Source: Catalimonadaceae bacterium JC749 (GTDB lineage: Bacteria; Bacteroidota; Bacteroidia; Cytophagales; Cyclobacteriaceae). From it: 64,000 nucleotides of DNA. A model generated the notes under the pieces. It saw only the letters and a list, made by a program, of their open reading frames with translations. It did not search any database and was not told the origin of the DNA. Below, one piece after another: positions 1 through 10,308 of this stretch. Location: assembly GCA_021730635.1 (NCBI GenBank), contig JAJNNC010000015.1, positions 1-64,000 on the forward strand, written 5' to 3'. The position numbers and the translations under genes are program-made. The stretch's first letter is position 1; every line of letters begins with the position of its first letter.

Positions 1-550
1 AGGTAATTGAGCTTTTCGCAAAACTAACAATTTTTAAGAATGTGGCTAGAATATTAATGATTGTTATGGCCAAAAGATTATAAAAATCCACAGAATAAAT
101 TGAATCACCGGCAGGATGCTGTCGGCCGGTTGAAGGAAAACATCACTGCCTCCTGATTTGTACCCCTTCTTGCACCCTATTTTCTATAGGGGTTAGATAA
201 TTGAAGTTGGAGGTTGAACCTTTACTCACTCCTCTCCAACATCTCCTATCATTTGCTACGGGAAAGGGTTAGCAGGAAAGGGGATTCCCCGGCGTTTTGA
301 GGGCGAACCAGGGAGAATATACTATTTTGGTAGATAGGTCAGGTATATTAACTTTTTCTTAAACCTGAAATAATAAGTGCTGTTTAAACCCATAACAGGT
401 CAATAGCAACTGTCTGATAGGAGGATCAACCCTTACAAAGATACCTCTCTGGCCTTGAGGTTTGCCAGAAGCGGTAGGGCTTCTATGCCTGATGGATGAT
501 TCCAAAGGAAGGTCCGCAACTTTACGATGAGGAAAAAAATTGCCAGAAAT
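1..550. other. Intergenic stretch with no supported gene
   Basis: I see no convincing coding region. Two weak inverted repeats occur: CCCTAT/ATAGGG around 175-191 and GTTGGAG/CTCCAAC around 206-240. Neither is followed by a clear T-run. A short open frame at 433-690 on the minus strand is an out-of-frame shadow of the 3' end of the adjacent permease gene. Confidence 0.6.
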
Positions 551-2935
551 TCACTCATACCGTAAACTTTCCACCGGGTTTCTTCTGGCAGCTTTGACAA
601 TATGTCCGCTGAGTGACAGCAGTGCAATAAACAGAACCAGAAAACCCGGCAGGGCAAACATCCACCAATGCAGTTGGATATGGTAAGCAAAGCTTTGCAA
701 CCATTCTCTCATGAAATAATTGGCAATGGGGATGGCTACCAGAAAGGCAATGACAATAAGACGGATATAATCTTTGGATAAAATCACCAGCAACTGACCC
801 AAAGAAGCGCCTAACGCTTTTCGGATTCCTATTTCCTTGGTTCTGCGTTTGATGAAAAAAGAGGCCACCGCGAATAATCCTGCACAGGCGATATAGATTG
901 CCAGAAATGTGAGGGCTGCAAAAACCCGCTTGAAATTTTGTTCTGCCTGGTACAGGGCCTGCAGGTTCTCATCCAGAAAGCTATATTCAAAAGGCTGATC
1001 GGGAGCTACTGATGCCCACGCCCGATTGAGTTGTTGGAGGGTAGCAGAGAAATCAGTACTGTTAATTTTGACAACGAAGTTGTTGATATTACGATCATTC
1101 AGAAAAAAAGCAAAGGGTTTGATCTCGCTATGGAGACTGGCAAAATGGAAATCTTTGATCACGCCAATGACCTTATAATAAGGTATGGTATCACTGTCGG
1201 GCCGGTCTGTAATCAAAGCGCCCACCGGGTCGCTCTGAATACCTAAATCTTTTACGGCAGTCTCATTCAGAATGACAGCTTCAACGGTATCTGAGGGAAA
1301 GGCAGGAGAGAAATTTCTACCCGCGACCCATTGCATATCCATCACTTCCAGATAGGAATCGTCAATGATTGAAAAGTTAATCAAGGATTCCTGGGTATTC
1401 CCCTTGGCAGCCATGCTGCTTGTCCAGTTCAAACCACCCAAAGAAGTATTGGCGCTACCCAGTTTTTCCACTGAAGGAACCTGTCGTAAGGCTTGCTTCA
1501 TGGCTTCCTTATTGTTTACATAACCCGCATTTTCAATAATGATAATTTGTTGGGGATCAAAACCCAGGTCTTTGAGTTTCAGAAATCGGACCTGTTCAGA
1601 GACGATAATAGCACCCGCAATCAGGGCGACCGATATCGTGAATTGAAGCACCACCAAACCTTTGCGTAACCATTGATTGTGGTTGTCGGGTCGGAAGATT
1701 CCTTTCAGGACCTTGACAGGTTGAAAAGCCGACAAATACCAAGCAGGGTAAAAGCCGGCCATCAGGCCAATGACGCCAGCCCCCAGGACTACCAACAGGA
1801 TTTTTACCCAGGGTTGCTGGCTGAAGGGTTGAAGTTCCAATGCAAAGAGAGCATTGAGATAAGGAATAGAAAGTTCTGCCAATCCTATAGACAAAATAAT
1901 GGCAAGCAGGTTGAGGGCGATGGATTCCAGGATAAACTGCCCGATCAACCCTTTTCGCTGCGCACCGGAGGCTTTCCGGATACCCACTTCTTTGGAGCGT
2001 TGAAAAGCCTGTAGGATGGATAGATTGATATAGTTGCAAGAGGCCATCAGCATGATAAAGATACTGATGATGATAAAAATATTGACGAAGGCAATATGGC
2101 CATTAGGCTCTAATTCCCATTTGAGCTGGGAATGTAAGTGAATATCCTGTAAGGCTTGTATGTAATAACGATTTTTGCTTTCCGGGTTATGCTTTTGGTA
2201 AAGTGCAATGATTTTATCTTCCACAGTGGCAAAATTCGTCTGGGGTTTGACTTTAATATACGTATACCAGTTGTACCAATCCCAGTCCTGGTCTATATCA
2301 GTGATCATGGGCCGCAGAAAATCAAAATGAAAATGACTCTGAGAGGGTATCACTTCAATCACGCCGGTAATCTGGCAAAGGGTTGATTGAGTACCAGCCA
2401 TCACTTCCAGGGTTTGGCCCAGAATATCCTCACCTTTTTTCCAGGATTCTCCAAAATATTTGCGGGCCATGGCGGCCGTGATCACCAGGGACTCCGGTGC
2501 CTGAAGCGCCGTTTCAGGATTTCCTGCCAGAAAGCGAAAAGTGAAGATGTCAAAAATACTGGCATCCGCTCTGTATACCCCTTCTTCATAAAAGCTTTGC
2601 TCACCTTTCTTGAACAGGTATTGATTACCCCAGCTTGGAAATAGCCTGACCACAGCCTCTACTTCGGGAATCTCACGGGCAATGGCCGGTGCTAAAGCAG
2701 GAGGGGTAGTCGCATCCGGTAGATAGGTGCCCCCGTCATTGGCAAAGTCTTTCACCACCCGGTAGATCCGTTCCGCATCCGGGTGGTAGCGGTCATAACT
2801 GAATTCCTGGCTGACATGCAGGTAAATCAACAGGCAGGAGGTATACCCTAAGATCAGGCCGGAAAAGATAATCAGGAAGTACAATTTGTTTTTTTGCAGG
2901 TACCTGAGTGTGATGTTAAGATAGTTTCTAATCAT
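551..2935 (-). CDS. ABC transporter permease, FtsX/MacB type, without an adjacent ATPase
   Basis: This 794-residue protein has the layout of Bacteroidota FtsX-like permeases. An N-terminal membrane segment (about residues 18-40) is followed by a large periplasmic MacB_PCD-like domain opening with EFSYDRYHPDAERIYRV. A first FtsX domain spans about residues 285-410 and contains SKEVGIRKASGA. A second periplasmic domain follows, then a C-terminal FtsX domain with RTKEIGIRKALGAS and four predicted helices. The paired EVGIRK/EIGIRK motifs are typical of the family and probably lie near the ATPase contact. No ATP-binding gene is next to it, so the ATPase would have to be encoded elsewhere. Substrate unknown. 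It is divergent from the SusC gene. The start is the ATG at 2935. Confidence 0.9.
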   Translation of the reverse strand: MIRNYLNITLRYLQKNKLYFLIIFSGLILGYTSCLLIYLHVSQEFSYDRYHPDAERIYRVVKDFANDGGTYLPDATTPPALAPAIAREIPEVEAVVRLFPSWGNQYLFKKGEQSFYEEGVYRADASIFDIFTFRFLAGNPETALQAPESLVITAAMARKYFGESWKKGEDILGQTLEVMAGTQSTLCQITGVIEVIPSQSHFHFDFLRPMITDIDQDWDWYNWYTYIKVKPQTNFATVEDKIIALYQKHNPESKNRYYIQALQDIHLHSQLKWELEPNGHIAFVNIFIIISIFIMLMASCNYINLSILQAFQRSKEVGIRKASGAQRKGLIGQFILESIALNLLAIILSIGLAELSIPYLNALFALELQPFSQQPWVKILLVVLGAGVIGLMAGFYPAWYLSAFQPVKVLKGIFRPDNHNQWLRKGLVVLQFTISVALIAGAIIVSEQVRFLKLKDLGFDPQQIIIIENAGYVNNKEAMKQALRQVPSVEKLGSANTSLGGLNWTSSMAAKGNTQESLINFSIIDDSYLEVMDMQWVAGRNFSPAFPSDTVEAVILNETAVKDLGIQSDPVGALITDRPDSDTIPYYKVIGVIKDFHFASLHSEIKPFAFFLNDRNINNFVVKINSTDFSATLQQLNRAWASVAPDQPFEYSFLDENLQALYQAEQNFKRVFAALTFLAIYIACAGLFAVASFFIKRRTKEIGIRKALGASLGQLLVILSKDYIRLIVIAFLVAIPIANYFMREWLQSFAYHIQLHWWMFALPGFLVLFIALLSLSGHIVKAARRNPVESLRYE

Positions 2936-3235
2936 CCCCTTACATAGTTTATCCTATAAAAGATACACTCTCACTGTCAGAGATTCCAACTTTTTGCAGT
3001 GAACGGTACCTTTTATGCAGGGAATGACAGATAAACTGCTGAGAAAACCACTGGATAGTTTTTACCCTGTTACCTGTATGTTTTTTCAAGGGTTTTCGTT
3101 ACCTTTCTTCTACTGCCTGCTAAAGAATATTTAAGTTGAAAAAACACCTGTCTCCATGGGATGTTAACTCTTTAATCATGTCATCACTTTAAATATTTTT
3201 TCTAATTTTTTTTCACGTACATAATCATCAACCCA
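2936..3235. other. 300-bp divergent intergenic region
   Basis: This A+T-rich spacer lies between the minus-strand permease and the plus-strand SusC gene and must hold both promoters. I found no full TTTG-N19-21-TAnnTTTG match on either strand and no strong hairpin. Confidence 0.5.
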
Positions 3236-6226
3236 ATGCCTATGGAAATCTCTACGCTTTCAAAGCAGACAGTCATGCTACTATCTGTCTGCTTCCTGGC
3301 AACGAGTGTTTTTGCACAGGAAAAGACTATTACCGGAACGGTTACCGCTGCCCAAGAGGGGCCATTACCGGGTGTTAACGTTTTGGTGAAAGGTACCACA
3401 ACCGGTACCGTCACAGACATGGAGGGAGCCTATCGGATCACAGTCCCGGATGACGCCGATGTGCTTGTCTTCTCTTCCATTGGTTATACCAGCCAGGAAG
3501 TAACCATCGGAAATCAAACGACCATTGATGTGGTATTACAGGAAGATGTCCAGGCGCTGACTGAAGTAGTTGTGGTGGGCTACGGCACCCAGGAAAGAAA
3601 AGAAATTACCAGTTCTGTGGCCAGCGTGACGCCTGAAAATTTTAACAAGGGAAATATTACGGATGTCGCCCAGCTTGTGCAGGGTAAAGTGGCGGGTTTG
3701 TCGGTATCCAGGGCCGGTGGCGATCCTAATGGTGGGTATGCCATCCGTTTAAGGGGCCTTTCTTCTCTAGGTGCCAATACCGAACCGCTTGTCGTCATCG
3801 ATGGGCAGATTGGTGCCGACCTGAACAGTGTGGACCCTAATGACATCCAGAGTATTGATATTTTGAAAGATGGTTCTGCGGCAGCCATTTATGGGACCAG
3901 GGGGTCAGCGGGTGTCATTCTGATCACGACCAAGACAGGGACCCAGGGGGAAACACAGATCGATTACAGTGGCTATGTGTCGTCCGAAGCACCGGCTCGC
4001 CTGGTCGATGTGATGAGTGCCAGTGAATTTCGTGACTTGGGCATTGGCAATGACCGGGGAGCCAGCACCGACTGGTATGACGAAATTACCCGGACTTCTC
4101 TCTCTCATACGCACAACCTATCCCTCTCAGGAGCTGCAGGTTCGGGAACCAGTTATCGCGCATCATTAAATTACAGGGATATACAAGGGGTCGCCATAGA
4201 GACAGGGTTCGATAGATTGAATGCCAGGCTCACCCTTCAGCAAAGGGCCTTTGATGATAAACTATCTATCAACCTGAATGTGGCTTCTACCTGGAGCCAG
4301 CAAGACCTGGGTTGGAACGATGCCTTTAAATATGCGGCCATCTACAATCCTACTGCACCGGTACGGACTACGGATCCATTGTTTAATCTGGCAGGGGGTG
4401 GTTATTTTGAAGAAAACTTTGTGGATTATGCCAATCCGGTGGCTGTACTCAGACAGAACGCTAATGAGCAGCTGGAAAAGCAGACCAACATTATGGCATC
4501 TGCAGAATATGAGTTTATTCCAGGATTACGTTTGCTGGCCAGATACGGACAGCAAGCTGGCAATATCTACCATACCATCTACCTTCCGAAAAACGCCTTC
4601 TATTTACCCACCTTAGAAGTAACGGGCCGGGCTTTCAGCGGCTTTGCCCGTAGTGGGTATGCGGTGAAAGAAGATGATGAGTCTTTTGACCAGCTGTTTG
4701 AATCCATCCTGACCTATGAAACCAACATCAGCAACATAGATCTTTCTGCCTTGGCAGGCTATTCTTATCAGAGTTTTAACAATGAGGGAGTAGAAATGGC
4801 AGGCGGTGGTTTCCTGACAGACAAAACCAGTGAGAATCTGGCTTCCGCCAGAGATTTTGCCAATGGCATGGGGCGTGTGGAGAGTTATAAGGATGGCAGT
4901 CGGCTGGTAGGTTTTTTCGGAAGAGTCAACCTGAATTATGAAAATACCTATTTTCTTTCTGCCAGCTTGCGGCGAGAAGGCTCTACCATGTTTGGGGAAA
5001 ATAATAAATGGGGGGATTTTCCAGCCCTCAGTGTCGGTGTGGATCTTTCTCAAATTACCGATTTTCCCTGGGTGGATAACCTCAAACTCAGAGCCAGTTA
5101 TGGTGTCACAGGGGCACTGCCGCCTGATCCTTATTTGTCGCTTCAAACACTGGAGGCCGGTACTTCTTTATTTTATGCAGGCAATGATGGTTATGTCTCC
5201 TCCTTCGGACCGGAGAGAAATCCGAATCCTAACCTGAGGTGGGAGCGGAAAAAAGAATTTGACATCGGATTGGATTTTGTCTTGGTAGATAGCCGGCTAA
5301 CCGGAACCATTGATTATTATAACCGGAGTACCAGTGACCTGATCTTTGAGGCACAGGTGCCTGTTCCTCCCAATCTGGTGCCTACCACCTGGTTAAACAT
5401 CGGAACACTGGACAGTGAAGGCTTCGAATTTGCCCTGACCTACGATGCCTACCGGAGTACAGATTTTAACTGGTCTACAGCCCTGAATTTTACCACTTAT
5501 ACCATTAAACTGGCGGAGTTAGACTCTGATGAAGGGAGTGCTTCCATTCCTCCTGCCAACCTGGGCACGCCAGGGCAGGAAGCTACCCAGATTGCCCGGG
5601 CCGAACCGGGAAAAGAAATCGGTATTCTCTGGGGATTAACCTTCGAGCGTATCGATGAGGATGGCAAGTTTGTGTTTTCTGATCTGAATGGAGATGGGGC
5701 TATCAACACCGATGACCAGAGTCAGGTAGGGCAGGGGCTTCCCGATTTTGAATTCGGCTGGAACAACACCTTCACCTATAAAAACTTTGACCTGAACTTC
5801 TTTATCAGAGGGGCCATTGGTCACGACCTGGTCAACAGCTATCGGGCATTCTATGAAAACCCAGGCGTGGCTACTAGTTATAATGTGGTCAATACCAAAT
5901 ACTTCAATCCAAATCTGGATGATGCTCAGATTTTCAGCAGCCTGTTTGTGGAAGACGCCACTTTTGTGGAAATGGACAACGCTACGCTGGGTTATACTTT
6001 ACCTTTATCAGAGAATAGTGCTTTCAGAAACCTGAGATTGTACCTGGCCGGACAAAACCTGTTCATGATCACAGATTATACAGGTCCTGATCCGGAAGTG
6101 CGGTTTCAGGATCGGTCGCTTCAGGATGGTCGCTATACCAATGTGGTCTTAACGCCGGGTATCGACCGACGCGAAACCTGGGTATGGGCCAGAACTTTCA
6201 CTTTTGGGGTCAATGTCGGATTTTAA
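3236..6226 (+). CDS. SusC/RagA-type TonB-dependent outer-membrane receptor
   Basis: This 996-residue protein begins with a signal peptide ending near FAQEKTITG. A carboxypeptidase-regulatory-like beta-sandwich follows (about residues 30-110; GPLPGVNVLVKGTTTGT). Next come the TonB-box region (EVVVVGYGTQERKEITSSV) and a plug domain with the SusC hallmarks IDGQIG, DPNDIQSIDILKDGSAAAIYG and TRGSAGVILITTK. A long beta-barrel ends in TFGVNVGF. It imports a ligand captured by the SusD lipoprotein encoded 34 bases downstream, powered by TonB-ExbBD. The glycoside hydrolase four genes down suggests a glycan ligand, but nothing in the sequence fixes it. The length is normal. An alternative start is the ATG at 3242. 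Confidence 0.95.
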   Translation: MPMEISTLSKQTVMLLSVCFLATSVFAQEKTITGTVTAAQEGPLPGVNVLVKGTTTGTVTDMEGAYRITVPDDADVLVFSSIGYTSQEVTIGNQTTIDVVLQEDVQALTEVVVVGYGTQERKEITSSVASVTPENFNKGNITDVAQLVQGKVAGLSVSRAGGDPNGGYAIRLRGLSSLGANTEPLVVIDGQIGADLNSVDPNDIQSIDILKDGSAAAIYGTRGSAGVILITTKTGTQGETQIDYSGYVSSEAPARLVDVMSASEFRDLGIGNDRGASTDWYDEITRTSLSHTHNLSLSGAAGSGTSYRASLNYRDIQGVAIETGFDRLNARLTLQQRAFDDKLSINLNVASTWSQQDLGWNDAFKYAAIYNPTAPVRTTDPLFNLAGGGYFEENFVDYANPVAVLRQNANEQLEKQTNIMASAEYEFIPGLRLLARYGQQAGNIYHTIYLPKNAFYLPTLEVTGRAFSGFARSGYAVKEDDESFDQLFESILTYETNISNIDLSALAGYSYQSFNNEGVEMAGGGFLTDKTSENLASARDFANGMGRVESYKDGSRLVGFFGRVNLNYENTYFLSASLRREGSTMFGENNKWGDFPALSVGVDLSQITDFPWVDNLKLRASYGVTGALPPDPYLSLQTLEAGTSLFYAGNDGYVSSFGPERNPNPNLRWERKKEFDIGLDFVLVDSRLTGTIDYYNRSTSDLIFEAQVPVPPNLVPTTWLNIGTLDSEGFEFALTYDAYRSTDFNWSTALNFTTYTIKLAELDSDEGSASIPPANLGTPGQEATQIARAEPGKEIGILWGLTFERIDEDGKFVFSDLNGDGAINTDDQSQVGQGLPDFEFGWNNTFTYKNFDLNFFIRGAIGHDLVNSYRAFYENPGVATSYNVVNTKYFNPNLDDAQIFSSLFVEDATFVEMDNATLGYTLPLSENSAFRNLRLYLAGQNLFMITDYTGPDPEVRFQDRSLQDGRYTNVVLTPGIDRRETWVWARTFTFGVNVGF

Positions 6227-6260
6227 ACGAATGAAGAAAATGACTATTAACATAATAAGT

Positions 6261-7877
6261 ATGAAATCGATAGTTAAGAAAATAATTTTTCTGAGTATGC
6301 TACCGGCTTTGGTCCTGCTATCCTGCACAGACCTGGATGAAACCGAATTGTTGTATGACGAAGTGACGACCGATGATTTTTACCAGACTGAAGAAGAGCT
6401 GACTTCAGCCATAGGAGATGCCTATACCTTGCTTTTTACGTTCTATCAGAATAACAACATGATGCCGTTGAACGAGGTTACCTCCGATGAGGTAGTAGTA
6501 CCCACCCGGGGGGCTGACTGGGGTGATGGAGGCCACTGGGTCAGGTTACATCAACATACCTGGACACCGCAGGATAGCCGGATCACCCAAGGGTGGGAAT
6601 ACTTCTTCAACGGGGTCAATACCTGCAACAGGCTCCTGGCTATTCTCGAACCGATCGGTACCCCGGAAGCAGATGCCATCATCGCTGAGTTGAGAAGCCT
6701 GCGGGCTATCTACTATTACTGGCTCATGGATTTGTATGGCAATGTGCCGATCAGCACGGACTTCTCCGCTACAGAGCCTCCGGCTAATAATTCCCGGCAG
6801 GAAGTCTATAATTTTGTGGAGGCAGAGCTGACAGAAAATGCACCTCTTTTACCCAAGACTGGCCCTGCGGAAGAAGATACCTATGGCCGGGTGAATTATT
6901 ATACCGCACAGGCAGCTCTGGTAAAATTATACCTGAATGCAGAGGTGTACACTGGTACCCCGCAATGGCAAAAAGCCCTGGATGCCTGTGAAGAAATCAT
7001 CAATTCCGGATTGTATAATCTGACGCCCGCCTACCGGGATAATTTCACGCGTGATAATAAAGGATCTTCCGAATTCATCTGGGCCATTCCTTTCGACGAA
7101 GTGTTTGCACAGGGCTTCCATTTGCCCATGATCACTCTGCATCCTGAGAGCCAGAAAACTTATAGCATGACTTCTCAACCCTGGAATGGGTTTACAACCA
7201 TCCAGGAATTTTATGAGTCATACATTGACCCCGCCCAGAATCCGGGACCCCAGGGAGAGGTGGTAGGGACTTCACCTGACGGATCGATGACGACCGGCAC
7301 ATTGGATGAGCGTCTGAGTAATTTTATTGTAGGACCTCAGTTTACAGCTGATGGGGATCGACTGCAGGATGGTGGGGCTGATCCGGGTGATCCGGATGGA
7401 CCGCCTATCACCTTTACACCTTATATGAATGAATTACAGCCGTCTGCCTGGCGACAATCCGGTGCCCGTATCGGCAAGTGGGAATTTTACAATGGCATGG
7501 GTCAGTTTTTAAGCAATGATTTTGCTATTTTCCGGTATGCCGACATTCTGCTTTCCAAAGCAGAGGCCAGGGCTAATCTGTTTGGATATGGAGATGCAGA
7601 AGCCCTGATGTTGGTCAATCAGATACGGGAAAGGGCAGGGGTAGAACCTTTTACAGCGCTTACCCCGGCGTTGCTGTTGGCTGAAAGAGGCAGGGAACTG
7701 TTTGCTGAAGTACACCGGAGGGTGGATCAGATCCGCTTTGGCACCTTCAATGGTGCCTGGCGCTTCAAGGACCCTGATCCTTCAACCCATGTCAACATTT
7801 TTCCCATACCGGAAACGCAGATCAATGCGAATCCGAATCTGGTGCAAAATCCGGGTTACCCAGGTAGTGGGAATTAA
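6261..7877 (+). CDS. SusD/RagB-type surface glycan-binding lipoprotein
   Basis: SusD-family partner of the preceding SusC protein. The signal peptide ends in a lipobox (LVLLSC), followed by DLDETELLYDEVTTDDFYQTE, the usual SusD opening. The middle carries TPR-like helices (LRSLRAIYYYWLMDLYGNVP is very characteristic). The C terminus has FRYADILLSKAEARA, LVNQIRERAG, LLAERGRELFAE and the terminal FPIPETQINANPNLVQNPGY, all standard RagB/SusD features. I chose the ATG at 6261, which gives a compact 21-residue signal peptide. An in-frame ATG at 6231 would add ten residues, and a longer frame from 6204 would overlap the SusC gene. The family sits on the cell surface over the SusC barrel as a lid. 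Ligand unknown. Confidence 0.93.
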   Translation: MKSIVKKIIFLSMLPALVLLSCTDLDETELLYDEVTTDDFYQTEEELTSAIGDAYTLLFTFYQNNNMMPLNEVTSDEVVVPTRGADWGDGGHWVRLHQHTWTPQDSRITQGWEYFFNGVNTCNRLLAILEPIGTPEADAIIAELRSLRAIYYYWLMDLYGNVPISTDFSATEPPANNSRQEVYNFVEAELTENAPLLPKTGPAEEDTYGRVNYYTAQAALVKLYLNAEVYTGTPQWQKALDACEEIINSGLYNLTPAYRDNFTRDNKGSSEFIWAIPFDEVFAQGFHLPMITLHPESQKTYSMTSQPWNGFTTIQEFYESYIDPAQNPGPQGEVVGTSPDGSMTTGTLDERLSNFIVGPQFTADGDRLQDGGADPGDPDGPPITFTPYMNELQPSAWRQSGARIGKWEFYNGMGQFLSNDFAIFRYADILLSKAEARANLFGYGDAEALMLVNQIRERAGVEPFTALTPALLLAERGRELFAEVHRRVDQIRFGTFNGAWRFKDPDPSTHVNIFPIPETQINANPNLVQNPGYPGSGN

Positions 7878-7923
7878 CAGATAATTTGAAAACTAACATA
7901 GCCTTAAAGGCAGGATAAAGGAT

Positions 7924-7947
7924 AGGGAGGCTGCTTTTAGTCTCCCT
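7924..7947 (+). terminator. Stem-loop after the SusD gene
   Basis: Nine-base-pair stem (7924-7932 with 7939-7947, one G-T wobble) and a six-base loop GCTTTT, between the SusD stop and the next start. The T-run after it is weak, so it could be a terminator, an attenuator or a transcript-stabilising 3' hairpin. Confidence 0.5.
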
Positions 7948-7967
7948 GTCTGCTATTGTGTTTTGAT

Positions 7968-8567
7968 ATGGAAAAAGTTTCTCGTCAACCTACATTGTAC
8001 TGGCTGCTGATGCTGCTATGGGCAGTGGGCTGTCAACAACCCTCTGAATATCAAAAGCTGGTCAACCGGGAGTTAGCCCAAGGAGAACGTGTAGACAGTC
8101 TGTTTATGGGATTAGCATTGGGGATGACCCGGAAAGAGTTTTTTGCGCATTGCTGGGAACTCAATAGGCAGGGCAAATGGACGGATGGTCCGGGCAACAC
8201 CTCCGTCGAGTATGAGATGAAGGAATTGAAACATCCGGCTTACATGCATTTTTACCCGGATTTTCATGAGGATAAAATTTACAAAATGCCCGTGAAGATC
8301 AAATACAAAGCCTGGGCGCCCTGGAACAAACACCTCTTTTCCGACAGTCTGCAACAGGATGTGCTGGCCCTTTTTAAACGGTGGTATGGAGATGATTTTA
8401 TTGCGTTGGATCATCCGGAAAAAGGGAGCTTGTATATCAAAGTGGATGGCAACAGAAGAATCATGATTGCCCAATATGATGAGGTACAGGTCATGGTACT
8501 ATTTTCTGATCTGACTGTAGACAAATCCCTGACAGATAAACAATTATCCAATCACTGGCTTTTTTGA
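7968..8567 (+). CDS. Small lipoprotein of unknown function
   Basis: 199-residue predicted lipoprotein. From the ATG at 7968 the N terminus is basic, then hydrophobic, ending in the lipobox AVGC, followed by QQPSEYQKLVNRELAQGER. I do not recognise a family. The body is mixed alpha/beta with LGMTRKEFFAHCWELNRQGKW near residues 50-70 and a Y/F/K-rich middle, with no catalytic motif that I can identify. It lies between the SusCD pair and the glycosidase gene, separated from SusD by a stem-loop, so it may be an accessory surface or periplasmic protein of that locus, but this is only context. A start four codons earlier (7956) is possible but has no better signal. Confidence 0.7.
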   Translation: MEKVSRQPTLYWLLMLLWAVGCQQPSEYQKLVNRELAQGERVDSLFMGLALGMTRKEFFAHCWELNRQGKWTDGPGNTSVEYEMKELKHPAYMHFYPDFHEDKIYKMPVKIKYKAWAPWNKHLFSDSLQQDVLALFKRWYGDDFIALDHPEKGSLYIKVDGNRRIMIAQYDEVQVMVLFSDLTVDKSLTDKQLSNHWLF

Positions 8568-8709
8568 GCCAATTAGCGATGAATGGATTTCTTCATGAAT
8601 AGCTGACCTTGAGTAAAAGGACATAGTCTCACAAGTCTTTCATAATTTTCCGGGGTCATAAGTATAAAAAGGAATGAATCATGTATATTCCGTTTACTAT
8701 GAATAACCT

Positions 8710-10146
8710 ATGACGAAAAGATACACTCACCTGCCATTACCTGCGTTGTGTTTCCTGTTTTTAGCATTCCTGACAATGCATTTTTCTTCACCTGTATCAG
8801 CCCAGCATCAGCCTCTCCGTCTGCATCCGGAGAATCCGCATTACTTTCTCTTCAGAGATCAAGCCGCCCTTCTCATCACCTCCGCTGAACATTATGGGGC
8901 CGTCCTAAATCTGGATTTTGATTATCTACCCTATCTGGACGAATTACAGTCTCATCATTTAAACCTGACCAGGATATTCACCGGGGCCTACGTAGAGCCT
9001 CCGGGTGCTTTTAATATTGCACAAAATACTTTGGCACCCGAGCCTGGCCGATTTATCTGCCCCTGGGCTCGTAGCTCTACCCCTGGCTATGCCAAGGGAG
9101 GAAATAAGTTTGATCTGAACCGTTGGGATGATGCCTACTTTGAGCGGCTAAAGGATTTTATTGGGGAAGCTGGGAAACGGGGTATTGTAGTGGAAGTGAC
9201 CCTGTTCTGTCCCTTTTACGAAGATATGCAGTGGGAATTGAGTCCCATGAATAGTAACAATAATGTCAATAACCTAGGGAATGTAGCTCGCACTGAGGTT
9301 TATACCCTCGACAAACATGGAGGCCTTCTGTCTGTACAGGAAGCGTTGGTACAAAAAATAGTGGAAGAGTTGAAGGCATTTGATAATCTCTACTATGAAA
9401 TCTGTAATGAACCTTATTTTGGAGGGGTGACTTTAGAATGGCAGCACCATATTGCGGAACTCATAGTGCAGGCAGAAGAAAAACTGACAAGGCCTCATCT
9501 GATTTCCCGTAATGTAGCCAATGGTACGGCAAAAGTTGAAAACCCTCATCCGGCGGTGTCCATTTTTAATTTTCATTATGCTACCCCTCCCTATGCGGTG
9601 GCTCATAATTACGAGCTCAACAAAGTCATCGGTGATAATGAAACTGGCTTTAAAGGCAATGCCGATGCTACCTACCGACGAGAAGCCTGGGAATTCATAT
9701 TAGCCGGAGGGGGTTTGTTCAACCATTTAGATTATTCCTTTACCGCTGAACATGAAAACGGTACCTTCCAATATCCTGATACACAACCTGGCGGGGGCAG
9801 CCTGGCGTTCCGACAACAAATGCAGGTACTGCAGGCGTTTATGAAGGAATTTGATTTTATTAAAATGCATCCTGACACCACCGTAGTGCAGAACATCTCA
9901 GGAGACGGCAAAACTATTCGAGCATTGGTAGAATCCGGCAAGCAGTACGCCTTGTATGTTCACCAAACGACACCGGTCAACCTGGCACTGGAAATGCCAG
10001 CGGGAAATTACCAGGCAGCCTGGATCAATCCTGTCAACGGAAAGGTGGAAAAGGAAGAAAAGTTACAGCATGCCGGTGGTGTATTGACATTTTCTTCTCC
10101 TTCCATTGCAGTGGATATGGCTCTTCGGATCAGACGGACGCCGTAA
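8710..10146 (+). CDS. Secreted glycoside hydrolase of the (beta/alpha)8 GH-A clan
   Basis: 478-residue secreted enzyme with a signal peptide ending near SPVSAQHQP. The core looks like a GH-A clan TIM barrel. LYYEICNEPYFG has the asparagine-glutamate pair typical of the acid/base at the end of strand 4 (Glu near 234). GDNETGF near residue 311 is a good candidate nucleophile on strand 7. The C terminus (about 400-478; VNLALEMPAGNYQAAWINP) resembles a small beta-sandwich common after such barrels. I cannot assign a numbered CAZy family or substrate. The enzyme follows a SusC/SusD pair and a lipoprotein on the same strand, which supports a role in polysaccharide breakdown. It has no lipobox, so it may be periplasmic or released. 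Confidence 0.8.
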   Translation: MTKRYTHLPLPALCFLFLAFLTMHFSSPVSAQHQPLRLHPENPHYFLFRDQAALLITSAEHYGAVLNLDFDYLPYLDELQSHHLNLTRIFTGAYVEPPGAFNIAQNTLAPEPGRFICPWARSSTPGYAKGGNKFDLNRWDDAYFERLKDFIGEAGKRGIVVEVTLFCPFYEDMQWELSPMNSNNNVNNLGNVARTEVYTLDKHGGLLSVQEALVQKIVEELKAFDNLYYEICNEPYFGGVTLEWQHHIAELIVQAEEKLTRPHLISRNVANGTAKVENPHPAVSIFNFHYATPPYAVAHNYELNKVIGDNETGFKGNADATYRREAWEFILAGGGLFNHLDYSFTAEHENGTFQYPDTQPGGGSLAFRQQMQVLQAFMKEFDFIKMHPDTTVVQNISGDGKTIRALVESGKQYALYVHQTTPVNLALEMPAGNYQAAWINPVNGKVEKEEKLQHAGGVLTFSSPSIAVDMALRIRRTP

Positions 10147-10308
10147 CCCCTATGGTTGACTTCTATCAAAAAGCTATAGTGAAGCTCACCATTCCTTTTC
10201 TTTCCGATGTCTTTGGTTTTCCATTCCCAGCTGATACTCCTATCTTTTGAACGAGAAAGAGAAAAGCCCTTGTAGATTTTTGATGCAGACAAGTTTTACC
10301 TCACGTGC

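Noticed and set aside
433-690. Minus-strand ORF at the left edge
   Set aside because: Overlaps the permease 3' end in another frame; cysteine-rich text with no family match.
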